From assembly GCA_040880545.1 (NCBI GenBank), contig JBBDIE010000151.1, positions 1 to 64,000 of the forward strand: DNA of 64,000 nucleotides, given 5' to 3'. Under the pieces are notes generated by a model. The model made no database searches and had not been told where the DNA came from. It saw only the letters and a list, made by a program, of their open reading frames with translations. Both the position numbers and the translations under genes were made by a program. Positions 18,275-28,500 of this stretch are shown here, piece by piece; position 1 is the stretch's first letter; every line of letters begins with the position of its first letter. This stretch comes from M55B112 sp040880545. Lineage in GTDB: Bacteria; Bacteroidota; Bacteroidia; Bacteroidales; GCA-2748055.

Positions 18275-21200
18275 TTAAAATGTAAAGTTAGCTCCGACTG
18301 CTGCCATTTTGGGGATGGGTTTTCCTAATGCTCCCCTGTATTCAGGATCATATCGTCCCTGACGGAAATATTCCCCGAAAGCAAAATAGTTTTTTAGGGT
18401 CACGTAAAGCCGAAGGGATTTAATATAGGCGTTCTGTGTAAAATCCGTTGGTAAAGTATAACCCAGTGTGACATCCCTGATTTTGATATAGGAACCATCT
18501 TTATAGGTCAGGACAGTTGCTTCGGACCATCCACTTCGTGTGAGGCCCGGATTCAGTCTAGGATAAGTATTGATAGGATTATTCGGTGTCCAGTAATCTC
18601 TTTCCATGGAGTTCTCGCGACGGTCGGGAGCCCATTGGAGTTCGATATTGTCCCTAACCATATGGCCTATTCTGGCGTAAATAAATACTGTCAGGTCAAA
18701 CCCCTTATATCGCATGGTGGAGTTGATCCCTGCAGTCCATTTAGGCCTGGGAGATCCCAGAATTAACCGGTCCTGATCATTAATGATGGTGTCATTGTTT
18801 ACATCTCTTTGTTTCAGATCTCCGGGCTGCCGTCCATAAAGAGAAGCATCTTCTTCCTCGTCAAGCTGCCAGATTCCGGTTTTGTCGAAATCATAAAACA
18901 CACCCACGGGATGTCCTACAAACCAGCCATTACCAATATCCTGTTCCACCCCTCCTACCAGAAAAGTGATTTCCTCGGTATTGGCAGCAAAGGTAATATC
19001 GGTAGACCAGTTGAAATTATTTGTTCTTATGTTAACGGTCCGCAGGGTAACTTCCACTCCTTGGTTTTTTGTTTTACCAATATTCTGAGTGATTTCGGGA
19101 ACAGCAGAAGTCGGTGGTAGGGTCCGGTTTTGTAACAGGTCCTCCGTATGGGTCTTGTAGAGCTCTATTGTACCGCTGATCCGGTTTCTGAAAAGACCGA
19201 AGTCAATCCCCAGGTTTTGTGCGGTGGTAGTCTCCCAGGTAAGATCGGGATTATCCAAAAAACCGGTGCGATAACCAAGGTGGGGATTCGTCCCGAACTC
19301 ATAGTAAAGTGGAGTGCGGATAATTGAACCCAGCGCAGCATAGGGGTCAACCGACTGATTACCGGTTTTACCGTAACCGAATCTAAGTTTCAGGTTGGAG
19401 ATCGCATCCAGGTTGTCCATGAAGCTTTCTTCACTAAGACGCCAGGCAATAGAAGCAGAGGGGAAAAAGGCCCATTTTTCTGCCAGCTGACTGGCCCCGT
19501 CGTAACGTCCTGTAAGGGTTACCAGATACTTACCCTGGAATCCATAGTGCATCCTTCCGATAAAGGAGGCTAACTGGTTCTCGATTAACTGCAGGAAGCT
19601 TTCATCACCAGGAGGAGCAATTAGTATGTCTTGCTGACCAGAAGTGAGCGACCACCACCAGGAATTTCCAAGCAGAAGGTCGGTAGCTCCCTGGTAAGAA
19701 CTTTCGGTTTTGGATGCAACCGTTTCCGTTGCCCCTGTAAGAATCAGGTGGTGATCCCCAAAATATTTATCATAGGTCAATATATTTTGAAATGTCCATT
19801 TATAGTCTGAAGTCATGGTGATATTCGCCTCGCTAAGCCTGTCGATTCCAACATATTCGCCCTGAAAATAGCCATCTCTGTTAAAGCCCAGGTTTACATT
19901 TATTGAGGAGCGAAAGCTGAATCCTTCAAAAAGATCCAGTTGAGCGTACAAGGTGGAGAAAAGATCAGTCTGGATTATTTCGTTAAGGTAATTATCAGGG
20001 TCCTGGTCAATCAGTGGATTCTCAAAAGGCGCACGGTCATCTGGTTCAGGGACCAGGTTTCCGGTTGAGTCATACGCCGGTGTAAGGGGATTCATGTTAT
20101 AGTTGATCCCATTTCCATCAATACGGTTCGAATTGGCCAGAAAGGTGGAGTTTCCCAGGCTCAACCAGTCATTTACCTGAGAATTTAAGTTGACCTTTAA
20201 AGAGTAGCGCTTGTAATGATCATTTGGAATAAAATTATCCTCCACCATATGGTTCATTGAAACTGCATATTTAAGAATTTTATCTCCTCCGGAAACGGAG
20301 AGGTGGTAATCCTGCTGGGTTCCGAAATCCTCCATTTGAGCATCAACCCAGTCGAAATCATTTCCTGCATCATAGCCCTCATTCTCCCTTGCTGATAACC
20401 CTGGTCCAACGTCAATCTCATCGTCAGGGGTGTCCCAATCATAATTCGGCCTTGTAGTACGAAGGAAATCACGGGTCATCCTAAGAAAATAATCTGCATC
20501 ACCCAGTGGAACGCTCCCGAGCGGGGTGGTGATACCATAGTAGGTATTGAAGGATATGACCTGCTTTCCCGCCTCTCCTTTTTTGGTGGTGATCAATATT
20601 ACTCCGTTGGCACCGCGTGATCCGTAAATGGCTGTTGAAGAAGCATCCTTAAGCACCTCCATGGATGCGATATCGTTGGGATTGATATTGACATTGCTTC
20701 CATAATCAATGCCGTCTACGATATAAATTGGTTCATTTGATGCAGTCAGAGAACGGGCACCCCTCAGGAGTATATCATAACCGGAACCTGCCTCTCCGCT
20801 ACTTCGGACCATGTCAAGTCCTGCCACCTTACCCTGAAGGGCTTCGATCACATTGGTTGATCTGGTGGTGGCGATATCCTCTTCCCGGATGGAAGAGACA
20901 GCTCCCGTCAGGTCACTTCGCTTCATGGTGCCATATCCGACTACCACGACCTCGTCAAGGGTTTCGACACTTGGGTTAAGTGCTAAATTAATCTTCGTCT
21001 GGTCAGTCACTTCCCGGTAGACCTCTAAATAGCCGATGTAGGAGAAGTGGAGCGTATCTCCTGCAGAGGCCATGATTGAATAGTTGCCATCTGCATTTGT
21101 AATTGTACCCGTTGTTGTTCCGGTCACAGTGACATTGACGCCGGTAAGAGGTTCATTTGTCTCTGCATCCTTCACCATACCGGTAATCTCCCGGTCCTGG

Positions 21201-21286
21201 GCACTTGCCGGCCGGACCAGTAGGAAACTGATAATACCTATCAGTAGTATGGGGGATACTTTCTTTAAAAGAAATGGTTTTTTCAT
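18275..21286 (-). CDS. SusC/RagA-family TonB-linked outer-membrane transporter
   Basis: 1003 residues. Signal peptide (ends near PASAQ, residue 29), a carboxypeptidase-regulatory-like beta-sandwich (REITGMVKDAETNEPLTGVNV, about 32-115), a TonB box region (LDEVVVVGYGTMKRSDLTGAV, about 113-133), the plug (NVIEALQGKVAGLDMV, GSRGANGVILITTKKG), then a 22-strand barrel to the C-terminal aromatic NFTF. It takes oligosaccharides through the outer membrane with energy from TonB. First gene of the reverse operon susC-susD-PL1. The 460-base upstream gap is shared with the divergent CE8 gene. Confidence 0.96.
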   Translation of the reverse strand: MKKPFLLKKVSPILLIGIISFLLVRPASAQDREITGMVKDAETNEPLTGVNVTVTGTTTGTITNADGNYSIMASAGDTLHFSYIGYLEVYREVTDQTKINLALNPSVETLDEVVVVGYGTMKRSDLTGAVSSIREEDIATTRSTNVIEALQGKVAGLDMVRSSGEAGSGYDILLRGARSLTASNEPIYIVDGIDYGSNVNINPNDIASMEVLKDASSTAIYGSRGANGVILITTKKGEAGKQVISFNTYYGITTPLGSVPLGDADYFLRMTRDFLRTTRPNYDWDTPDDEIDVGPGLSARENEGYDAGNDFDWVDAQMEDFGTQQDYHLSVSGGDKILKYAVSMNHMVEDNFIPNDHYKRYSLKVNLNSQVNDWLSLGNSTFLANSNRIDGNGINYNMNPLTPAYDSTGNLVPEPDDRAPFENPLIDQDPDNYLNEIIQTDLFSTLYAQLDLFEGFSFRSSINVNLGFNRDGYFQGEYVGIDRLSEANITMTSDYKWTFQNILTYDKYFGDHHLILTGATETVASKTESSYQGATDLLLGNSWWWSLTSGQQDILIAPPGDESFLQLIENQLASFIGRMHYGFQGKYLVTLTGRYDGASQLAEKWAFFPSASIAWRLSEESFMDNLDAISNLKLRFGYGKTGNQSVDPYAALGSIIRTPLYYEFGTNPHLGYRTGFLDNPDLTWETTTAQNLGIDFGLFRNRISGTIELYKTHTEDLLQNRTLPPTSAVPEITQNIGKTKNQGVEVTLRTVNIRTNNFNWSTDITFAANTEEITFLVGGVEQDIGNGWFVGHPVGVFYDFDKTGIWQLDEEEDASLYGRQPGDLKQRDVNNDTIINDQDRLILGSPRPKWTAGINSTMRYKGFDLTVFIYARIGHMVRDNIELQWAPDRRENSMERDYWTPNNPINTYPRLNPGLTRSGWSEATVLTYKDGSYIKIRDVTLGYTLPTDFTQNAYIKSLRLYVTLKNYFAFGEYFRQGRYDPEYRGALGKPIPKMAAVGANFTF

Positions 21287-21379
21287 TTTATCAGTTTTAG
21301 GGTAGTTTAATTTGTAGTGATTTAATAAATATTTTTTATTGTATCAAATTAGGTTTGAATTTCAAAACGTATGTTTAAA

Positions 21380-21392
21380 AATTGGTATAAAG
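21380..21392 (+). repeat. 13-bp direct repeat AATTGGTATAAAG, copy 1 (susC side)
   Basis: Identical to 21661-21673. It lies 94 bases from the susC ATG. Candidate binding site for the HTCS AraC-type domain (inference). Confidence 0.6.
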
Positions 21393-21660
21393 GGAGCGTA
21401 ATATTATCATTGACATGGTTAAATGTATGTAATTCCATTTGTCTCCAAGACGAATATGAGCGGTTTTTCTTTTTCCCTGAATGCAACAAAAACCAAGCTC
21501 ATAAAGACGCTTATCTCCGGGATTCATGGTCAGGTCTGCTCTCAAAACGTCGGGTTGGGATACACTGGAGTTCTGTTTCACTGCATTCCATTTTATAATG
21601 ATTATTCAAACGGTTCATGGATACAAAGATGTGTTGGCCTTTTTTCTGCCTTGGAGTAAT

Positions 21661-21673
21661 AATTGGTATAAAG
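21661..21673 (+). repeat. 13-bp direct repeat AATTGGTATAAAG, copy 2 (CE8 side)
   Basis: Identical to 21380-21392, 281 bases away, and 75 bases before the first ATG of the CE8 gene. The core ATTGGTATA also occurs inverted at 13229-13237. Confidence 0.6.
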
Positions 21674-21747
21674 TTACCGGATAATTAACACAAAATGAAA
21701 GCTATAGTTATCTGGGTGCAAATAATTCTTATCTTGGATTAAGAATT

Positions 21748-22725
21748 TTGCATGCTATGAGAACTTTTTTTTTATTGTGGCTTTGCGTTGGAATCTTTGC
21801 TGATCTTCAGGCTCAAGCGGGAGACTATTATGATTTCGTGGTCGCCCGGGATGGGTCGGGGGACTTCCGTACCATCCAGGAAGCCTTTAATGCGGTGCCC
21901 CATCTTCGGAAGGAGCGCACACGCATCCTTATCAAAAAGGGAACCTACAAGGAAAAATTAATCCTTCCCACTACCAAAACAATGGTTAGCATTATCGGTG
22001 AGGATGTAGATAGTACGATCGTAACATATGACGATTATGCCTCCCGGAAGAACAGGTTCGGGGAGGAGATCGGAACCTCGGGCTCATCAGGTTTCTTTGT
22101 TTTTGGAGATGACTTTAGAGCCAGGGACATTACTTTCTCAAATACCGCCGGGAATGTTGGGCAGGCGGTGGCTGTGAGGATTGATGGCGACAGGGTGGTA
22201 TTTGAGAATTGTCGTTTCCTGGGCTTTCAGGATACATTGTACCCCCATGGAAAAGAGAGCCGGCAATACTATCGGAACTGTTACATTGAAGGGACTGTTG
22301 ATTTCATCTTTGGCTGGTCCACAGCCCTTTTTGAGAATTGTACCATTCATTGCAAAAAAAGGGGTTATATCACTGCAGCTTCTACTCCCGAAGAGTCTTC
22401 ATATGGCTTTGTATTTCTGCATTGCAAAATCACCGGAAATGCGGAAGATGACAGCTTTTATCTGGGCAGACCATGGAGGTCCCATGCAAATGTAGTTTTT
22501 ATCCATTGTGAGATGGGACCGCATATAAAGAGTGAAGGTTGGCACAATTGGAACAAGCCGGAATATGAAAAAACCGCCTTTTACGCCGAATATGGCTCCC
22601 ACGGTGAGGGTGCCGATCCCGCTGCAAGGGTTCCCTGGTCCCGGCAATTAACGCCGGAAAAAGCAAAGCAGTACACTCCCGTCAATATACTGGGTGAGTG
22701 GGTAAAAGATTTAGATTCTAATTAA
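21748..22725 (+). CDS. CE8 pectin methylesterase
   Basis: 325 residues. A second ATG at 21757 (MRTFFLLWL) gives a cleaner signal peptide, ending near LQAQ, and may be the real start. The beta-helix carries all CE8 signatures: VARDGSGDFRTIQEA, GFQDTLY with acid/base Asp162, YIEGTVDFIFG with nucleophile Asp185, and YLGRPW with Arg241. It removes methyl esters from homogalacturonan, exposing galacturonate for the PL1 lyase and GH28. No T9SS tail or lipobox is present, so periplasmic location is likely. The next GH105 gene begins 4 bases after its stop, indicating a two-gene operon. Confidence 0.95.
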   Translation: MHAMRTFFLLWLCVGIFADLQAQAGDYYDFVVARDGSGDFRTIQEAFNAVPHLRKERTRILIKKGTYKEKLILPTTKTMVSIIGEDVDSTIVTYDDYASRKNRFGEEIGTSGSSGFFVFGDDFRARDITFSNTAGNVGQAVAVRIDGDRVVFENCRFLGFQDTLYPHGKESRQYYRNCYIEGTVDFIFGWSTALFENCTIHCKKRGYITAASTPEESSYGFVFLHCKITGNAEDDSFYLGRPWRSHANVVFIHCEMGPHIKSEGWHNWNKPEYEKTAFYAEYGSHGEGADPAARVPWSRQLTPEKAKQYTPVNILGEWVKDLDSN

Positions 22726-22729
22726 TCCA

Positions 22730-25405
22730 ATGATGAAACCATTACGAATCATAATCATCCAGATGTTCCTTTCCATCCTTTCGATCTGGAGTCTTTTTGC
22801 CAGGCCGGATACCTCGGTGAACGATTCGGTTCTCTATTCCCGGGAAATGCCCTATTCCATTATGCAGCGTAATCCGGAGCGATACGGGCAATGGGACTAT
22901 GTGACAGGTACAGTATTAAAGGCTTTCCAGGAATTATGGCTTGTTACCGGGGAACAGGTATATTTTGACTATGTAAGACAGACTGTTGATGCCGTAGTAG
23001 ATGAGAATGGCCATATCAGGGACTACCGGATGGCCGATTACAATATTGATGAGATCAGGGAGGGAAGCGCTCTGCTATTTCTTTATCGCTATACCGGAGA
23101 TGAGAAGTACCTCCTCGCCGCCGGTCATTTAAGGCAACAGATGCGGGAACATCCCCGTACCAGTGAAGGAGGGTTCTGGCATAAGGACCGTTATCCTCAT
23201 CAGATGTGGCTTGACGGGCTCTATATGGCGAGTCCGTTTTTGGCAGAATACGGGCTTATGTTTGATGAGCCTGCGCTTTTTGATGATGTAGTTAACCAAA
23301 TCGTGCTGGTGGACCAGTATACCTATGATACTTTGAATGGCCTTTATTATCATGGTTGGGATGAAACCAGGTCGCAGGAATGGGCTGACTCAATTACGGG
23401 ACAGTCGCCAAGTTTCTGGGGAAGGGCTATGGGCTGGTATGGAATGGCCATGGTTGATGTTCTTGATTATCTTCCTGAGGAACATCCGGGAAGAAACCAG
23501 GTAATAGATATCCTGCAGAAATTCGCTAATGGGATCATTCCTTATCAGGACAGTTCCGGGGTATGGTGGCAGGTCCTGGATCAGCCCGGGAAGGAGGGCA
23601 ACTATAAGGAATCGTCTGTTTCCGCGATGTTCGTTTACGCTATTGCCAAGGCGATCAGGCTCGGGTATATTACAGAACCGGCTCTCTCATATTTTCAGAA
23701 AGCATACGAGGGGATTCTGGAAGAGTTTATTACCAAAAATGACGATGGGACATTCAATCTGACGCATACCTGTAAAAGCGCCGGACTAGGATATGGAAGG
23801 GACGGTTCCTACGAATATTACGTCTATACGGCCACACACAGAGAGAATGATGGGAAAGGCCTGGGGCCCTTCATTCTTGCGGCACTTGAAATGGAAAACA
23901 CGTTCTTTCCACCTTCCAATCTCCGGGTAAATTCAATCGCTGCGGACAGCATCAGTCTGAGCTGGCGGGACAATAGCTCGCTGGAAACAGGATTGTTGTT
24001 GGAGCGCCACCGCAATGGAGTGGCAGACAACTCGGTATTGTTTCCCCAGGATCAGACAGAATATACCGATCGGGATTTTCTTCCTTATACAAGCTATCGA
24101 TACCATCTTAAGGCATTCAATGCATCAGATACTACGCTTTTTGTCAGCTCACGGACGATAACCACCCTGGGTCCGGAAGGTCAGCCTGCTTTTGCTACAA
24201 ATCCCTCGCCTGCGACAGGTGAAGAAGGGGTACAAACGGATGTGGTTCTTGAGTGGCAGGCTGGTCAGGGTACTGATTCCCACGATCTCTATCTTGGAAC
24301 CAGCTCTCCGCCACCTTATATAGACAATCTGACCGAAAACCGTTATCTGTTCTCCGGACTTGATTATCAAACTACTTATTACTGGAGGGTAGATGAAGTC
24401 AATTCACAGGGAATAACCCAGGGAGAGGAATGGAGTTTTACTACATTGGCAGCGCCGCAAATGGTGGGACACTGGACGTTTAATGAGCTGACCGGAACCG
24501 TGGTTGAGGATGTAACTCCCTTCGGGAATCATGGAATGGTGATCGGGATGGATGAAACAAACCGGCAGGAGGGAATCGATGAACAAGCGCTCTTTTTTAA
24601 CGGGATCGATCAGTATGTGAAGGTTCCGCATACCAAACTGCATAATTTTGATGATTCGGATTTTTCCCTCTCATTTTGGTTCAGGCAGGACCCGGACCTG
24701 GTCGATCCGGGCAAGGAGTACCGTTACCTGATTAAAGGATCCCACGAAAGGGATGCCGGGTCAGGTCAGACAGGAAAACGGTATGAGGTCTTCCTGAACC
24801 CGGCCTCCGCAGAGTTTCGGTTTTCCATCGATGATGATATTACCAAAAGTGTATTAAGTTTAGATATGGCTGATTTTGTGACAGGCAAATGGGTTCATGT
24901 TGTGGCTGTTCGAGACAGACAGGAAGGCTTATTGAAACTATACAAGAACGGGATGTTTCAATCAGCCGTTGTAGATCATACGGGTAATATCTCCCAGGAG
25001 GAAGATCTCTATTTCGGTTTTTGCAAGGATTTCGGATCCCATTTTCACGGGTTCCTGGATGATGTAAGAATTTATAATTATCCGCTTAATCTCGAACAAG
25101 CGGATGCCATCTATTGGGAGTTCGAAGGACTTTCTGTAGAATCCGATCCAGGACCAACAGCAGATTTAGTGAAAGTCTACCCGCTACCGCTGAGCAATAG
25201 ACTTTACCTGGAGTTTCGCGATCCCGGCGTGGAAAAGACTGACATAATTTTATACGGTATTACCGGAAGTGTGGTTTGCAGATGGAAGATTCAACCAGGT
25301 TATCAGAGAACCTTAATGCTGGACACATCTTCAATCCTACCAGGGAATTACATTCTGCAGATTAGAACTCCGGACTGGAACTCTCAGCACCGGGTAGTGA
25401 AATAA
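22730..25405 (+). CDS. Multidomain GH105 hydrolase with FnIII, LamG-like and T9SS domains
   Basis: 891 residues. Signal sequence (to about residue 25), a GH105 domain at about 35-390 with the same blocks as the gene at 7520: GGFWHKDRYPHQMWLDGLYM (catalytic Asp162), SFWGRAMGWYGMAMVDVLDY and GSYEYYVY. Then an FnIII-like domain (about 392-478), a second FnIII-like domain (about 482-575, ending EEWSFTT), a LamG/concanavalin-like domain (about 580-800, VGHWTFNELTG through FHGFLDDVRIYNYPL) and a T9SS sorting domain (from VKVYPLPLSNRLYL). The tail predicts surface or extracellular location, unlike the short periplasmic GH105. The LamG and FnIII parts probably bind polymer (inference). Co-transcribed with the CE8 gene. 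Confidence 0.92.
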   Translation: MMKPLRIIIIQMFLSILSIWSLFARPDTSVNDSVLYSREMPYSIMQRNPERYGQWDYVTGTVLKAFQELWLVTGEQVYFDYVRQTVDAVVDENGHIRDYRMADYNIDEIREGSALLFLYRYTGDEKYLLAAGHLRQQMREHPRTSEGGFWHKDRYPHQMWLDGLYMASPFLAEYGLMFDEPALFDDVVNQIVLVDQYTYDTLNGLYYHGWDETRSQEWADSITGQSPSFWGRAMGWYGMAMVDVLDYLPEEHPGRNQVIDILQKFANGIIPYQDSSGVWWQVLDQPGKEGNYKESSVSAMFVYAIAKAIRLGYITEPALSYFQKAYEGILEEFITKNDDGTFNLTHTCKSAGLGYGRDGSYEYYVYTATHRENDGKGLGPFILAALEMENTFFPPSNLRVNSIAADSISLSWRDNSSLETGLLLERHRNGVADNSVLFPQDQTEYTDRDFLPYTSYRYHLKAFNASDTTLFVSSRTITTLGPEGQPAFATNPSPATGEEGVQTDVVLEWQAGQGTDSHDLYLGTSSPPPYIDNLTENRYLFSGLDYQTTYYWRVDEVNSQGITQGEEWSFTTLAAPQMVGHWTFNELTGTVVEDVTPFGNHGMVIGMDETNRQEGIDEQALFFNGIDQYVKVPHTKLHNFDDSDFSLSFWFRQDPDLVDPGKEYRYLIKGSHERDAGSGQTGKRYEVFLNPASAEFRFSIDDDITKSVLSLDMADFVTGKWVHVVAVRDRQEGLLKLYKNGMFQSAVVDHTGNISQEEDLYFGFCKDFGSHFHGFLDDVRIYNYPLNLEQADAIYWEFEGLSVESDPGPTADLVKVYPLPLSNRLYLEFRDPGVEKTDIILYGITGSVVCRWKIQPGYQRTLMLDTSSILPGNYILQIRTPDWNSQHRVVK

Positions 25406-25556
25406 TCAGAAAAAAAGACCAATTATTTTCCCGGATATTAACCGTCAAGCTTGATTGTTTCTTTAGAAGAACCCCTTCATCATTGAGATAATTTTATCAG
25501 CGGCATTTGCGAGCTCGTTGTGCTCAGAAAGAGACCTGCAGTATCTATTTTTTCTG

Positions 25557-25564
25557 TAAGTTTG
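25557..25564 (+). promoter_or_regulatory. Putative -7 box of mfd
   Basis: TAAGTTTG matches TAnnTTTG exactly and ends 18 bases before the ATG at 25583. It lies downstream of the earlier in-frame ATG at 25520, which argues that 25520 is not the start. No clear -33 box is visible. Confidence 0.5.
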
Positions 25565-25582
25565 CACCCACAAGAAAAGTCC

Positions 25583-28500
25583 ATGTTTCAAAATCCATAT
25601 GCAGGACATCCTTTCACCCCTGAGATCGTGCAGTCCTTGCATGACAAGGGGAGCGTTATATTACACCTGAAAGGATTATCCGGTTCATCAAAAGCTGCCT
25701 TATTCCAGGCTGTTGTTTCAGAATTAAAGGGCAATCACCTGATACTTTTCCATGACAAGGAGGAAGCTGCATATTTTTACACCGACCTGGTGAGCCTGGA
25801 AGGGAACCCGGACCGTACACTCTTTTTTCCCTCCTCCTACAAACGATCGGTCCAGTACAAGCAGACTGATGAGGCTAATATCATAACGCGCACACAGACC
25901 CTGAAAAGGCTGAACGAACAACGCGTCTCCAGTTTTATCATCTCCTATGCCGAAGCATTGCTGGAGCGTGTACTCACACGGGCAGAACTGGGGCGGCACA
26001 CACTGGAAATAAAAACCGGGGAGAACCTCACCATGGATTTTCTTGAGGAGGTGCTTGAAACCTATCATTTCCAGCTTGTTGATTTTGTGTACGAACCGGG
26101 ACAGTACGCCATCAGGGGTGGAATTGTGGATATTTTCTCTTACTCTTCAAGCCATCCGTATCGTATCGATTTTTTCGGGGATGAGATTGAATCCATCCGG
26201 GTTTTTGATGTGGAAACACAGCGGTCAAGCGAGCAGCTAAAACGTGTATCGGTCATTCCAAACGTGCAGTGGGAGCAGGATCTTGGAGAAAAGCGGGTCT
26301 CGTTCCTTGAGTTCATCCCTTCAAATACCATTGTCTGGCTCGATGACCTGGATCTGATCATGGATCACATGCGTGATATTTACGACCGCACAGAGATCAA
26401 CAATTCAGGGGATTCAACACTTGTCAAGGATGAATTACTTGTCCGTGCGCAATTGATCAGGGATAACCTGGAAAAGTTTACCCGGGTTGAATTCACACGT
26501 CCTGTACTGGGAAACCCTGCGGGGGATTGGCGCTTCAATACGGAACCTCAGCCCTCTTTTAATAAAGATTTTACGCTCCTTACCAGGATCCTCACGGAAA
26601 ACAGCGATGCAGGACTGGAAAATTTCATTCTTTCGGAAAGCAAGGGACAACTGGAAAGACTACGCGCCATATTTGAGGAGATCAATCCCGGTCTTACCTA
26701 CCAGGAAGCCTCTGTAACGCTCCACGAGGGGTTTATAGAAAAGGATATGCAAGTGGCTATTTACACGGACCACCAGATATTTGACAGGTATCACAAATTC
26801 AGGTTGCACGACCGTTTTACAAAGAAGGAGGCGCTTTCCATCAAAGAGTTGTCGGGATTAAGTCCCGGCGATTACGTGGTACATACTGATCACGGAATAG
26901 GCCAGTTTGGTGGATTGGAAAGAATAGATGTCAACGGAAGGAAACAGGAGGCGGTACGGCTGGTTTACAAAGATAATGATGTGCTCTTTGTAAATATCCA
27001 TTCGTTACACAAGATCTCCAAGTACAAGGGAAAAGAGGGTCAGGCGCCCAGGGTATACAAACTTGGAACGGGCACCTGGCAAAAACTGAAGCAGAAAACC
27101 AAAAACAAGGTCAGGGATATTGCAGGAGAACTGATCGCATTGTACGCCAAACGCAGGGAGCAGGAAGGATTTTCATTTTCGCCAGACACTTATCTTCAGC
27201 GGGAACTGGAGGCATCATTTATATACGAAGATACCCCTGACCAGTTAAAAGCAACCAACGATTTCAAGGGAGGTATGGAGGCCAGGTTCCCAATGGACAG
27301 GCTGATTTGCGGTGATGTGGGTTTCGGGAAAACCGAGGTGGCCATCAGGGCAGCCTTCAAAGCAGTAAGCGACAGCAAACAAGTGGCAGTACTGGTTCCC
27401 ACAACCATCCTTGCTTTCCAGCATTTCAACACCTTTAAAAAACGACTGGAAGAGTTCCCCAGTTCAGTAGACTATATCAGCCGATTCAGGACCTCTGCTG
27501 AACAGACCAAAATATTGAAACAGCTGAAAGAGGGATCCCTTGATATTATTATAGGCACCCATAAACTTGTAAGTCAGCATGTTAAATTTAAGGACCTGGG
27601 GTTGCTGATTATCGACGAAGAACAGAAATTCGGAGTAGCAGTAAAGGAAAAACTGAAACAGATTAAATTAAACGTCGATACCCTTACACTGACGGCAACC
27701 CCCATACCCAGAACACTGCAATTCTCACTCATGGGTGCAAGGGATCTTTCCATTATTAATACACCACCCCCCAACAGGCACCCGATCATTACCGAACTCC
27801 ACCCTTTTAATGAAGAGATCATCAGGGAGGCCATTGAATATGAAGTCAGCAGGGGCGGACAGGTATTTTTTATCCATAACAGGATACAGAATATCAACGA
27901 GGTTAAACAGATGGTTGACAAACTGGTTCCCAATATCCGCTCTGTTATTGCACATGGCCAGATGGAAGGAAAGCAGTTGGAAAATGTGATGCTGGGGTTC
28001 ATGACAGGCGATTATGACGTGCTCATTGCCACCTCCATTATCGAATCGGGACTCGATATTCCCAATACCAATACAATAATTATCAACAATGCACATCACT
28101 TCGGATTGAGTGATTTGCATCAGCTCAGGGGCAGGGTGGGACGCTCCAATAAAAAGGCATTCTGTTACCTTTTTGCGCCCCATATCACCTTGCTTACACC
28201 AGAGGCCCGGCGACGCTTAAGATCCCTCGAAGAGTATTCCGGACTGGGAAGCGGATTCAATATTGCCATGCAGGATTTGGACATCCGGGGAGCGGGAAAT
28301 CTCCTGGGTGCAGAGCAAAGTGGTTTCATTGCTGACATCGGATTTGAAACCTATCATAAAATCCTGAATGAGGCCATACAAGAGTTGAAAGATGGCGTTT
28401 TTGCCGATCTTTTCCGGGAGGAAAAAACAGATCCGGCACTCCCCCCAAAGAATTTTGCAAGCGATTGCCACATCGATACCGACCTCGAATTGCTGTTCCC

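Larger units (their letters stand above)
21287..21747. promoter_or_regulatory. Shared intergenic control region between susC and the CE8 gene
   Basis: 461 bases with no supported gene. It is A/T-rich near both start codons and lies between two divergent pectin units. It holds two exact copies of AATTGGTATAAAG, one about 94 bases upstream of susC and one about 75 bases upstream of the CE8 gene. I found no exact TAnnTTTG box on either strand, only near-matches such as CAAATTAG at about 21345, so promoter positions are open. Confidence 0.5.

Noticed and set aside
21371..21659. Short + strand frames in the susC/CE8 gap
   Set aside because: Cys/Ser-rich peptides without family features, no ribosome-binding context, and they lie in a control region.
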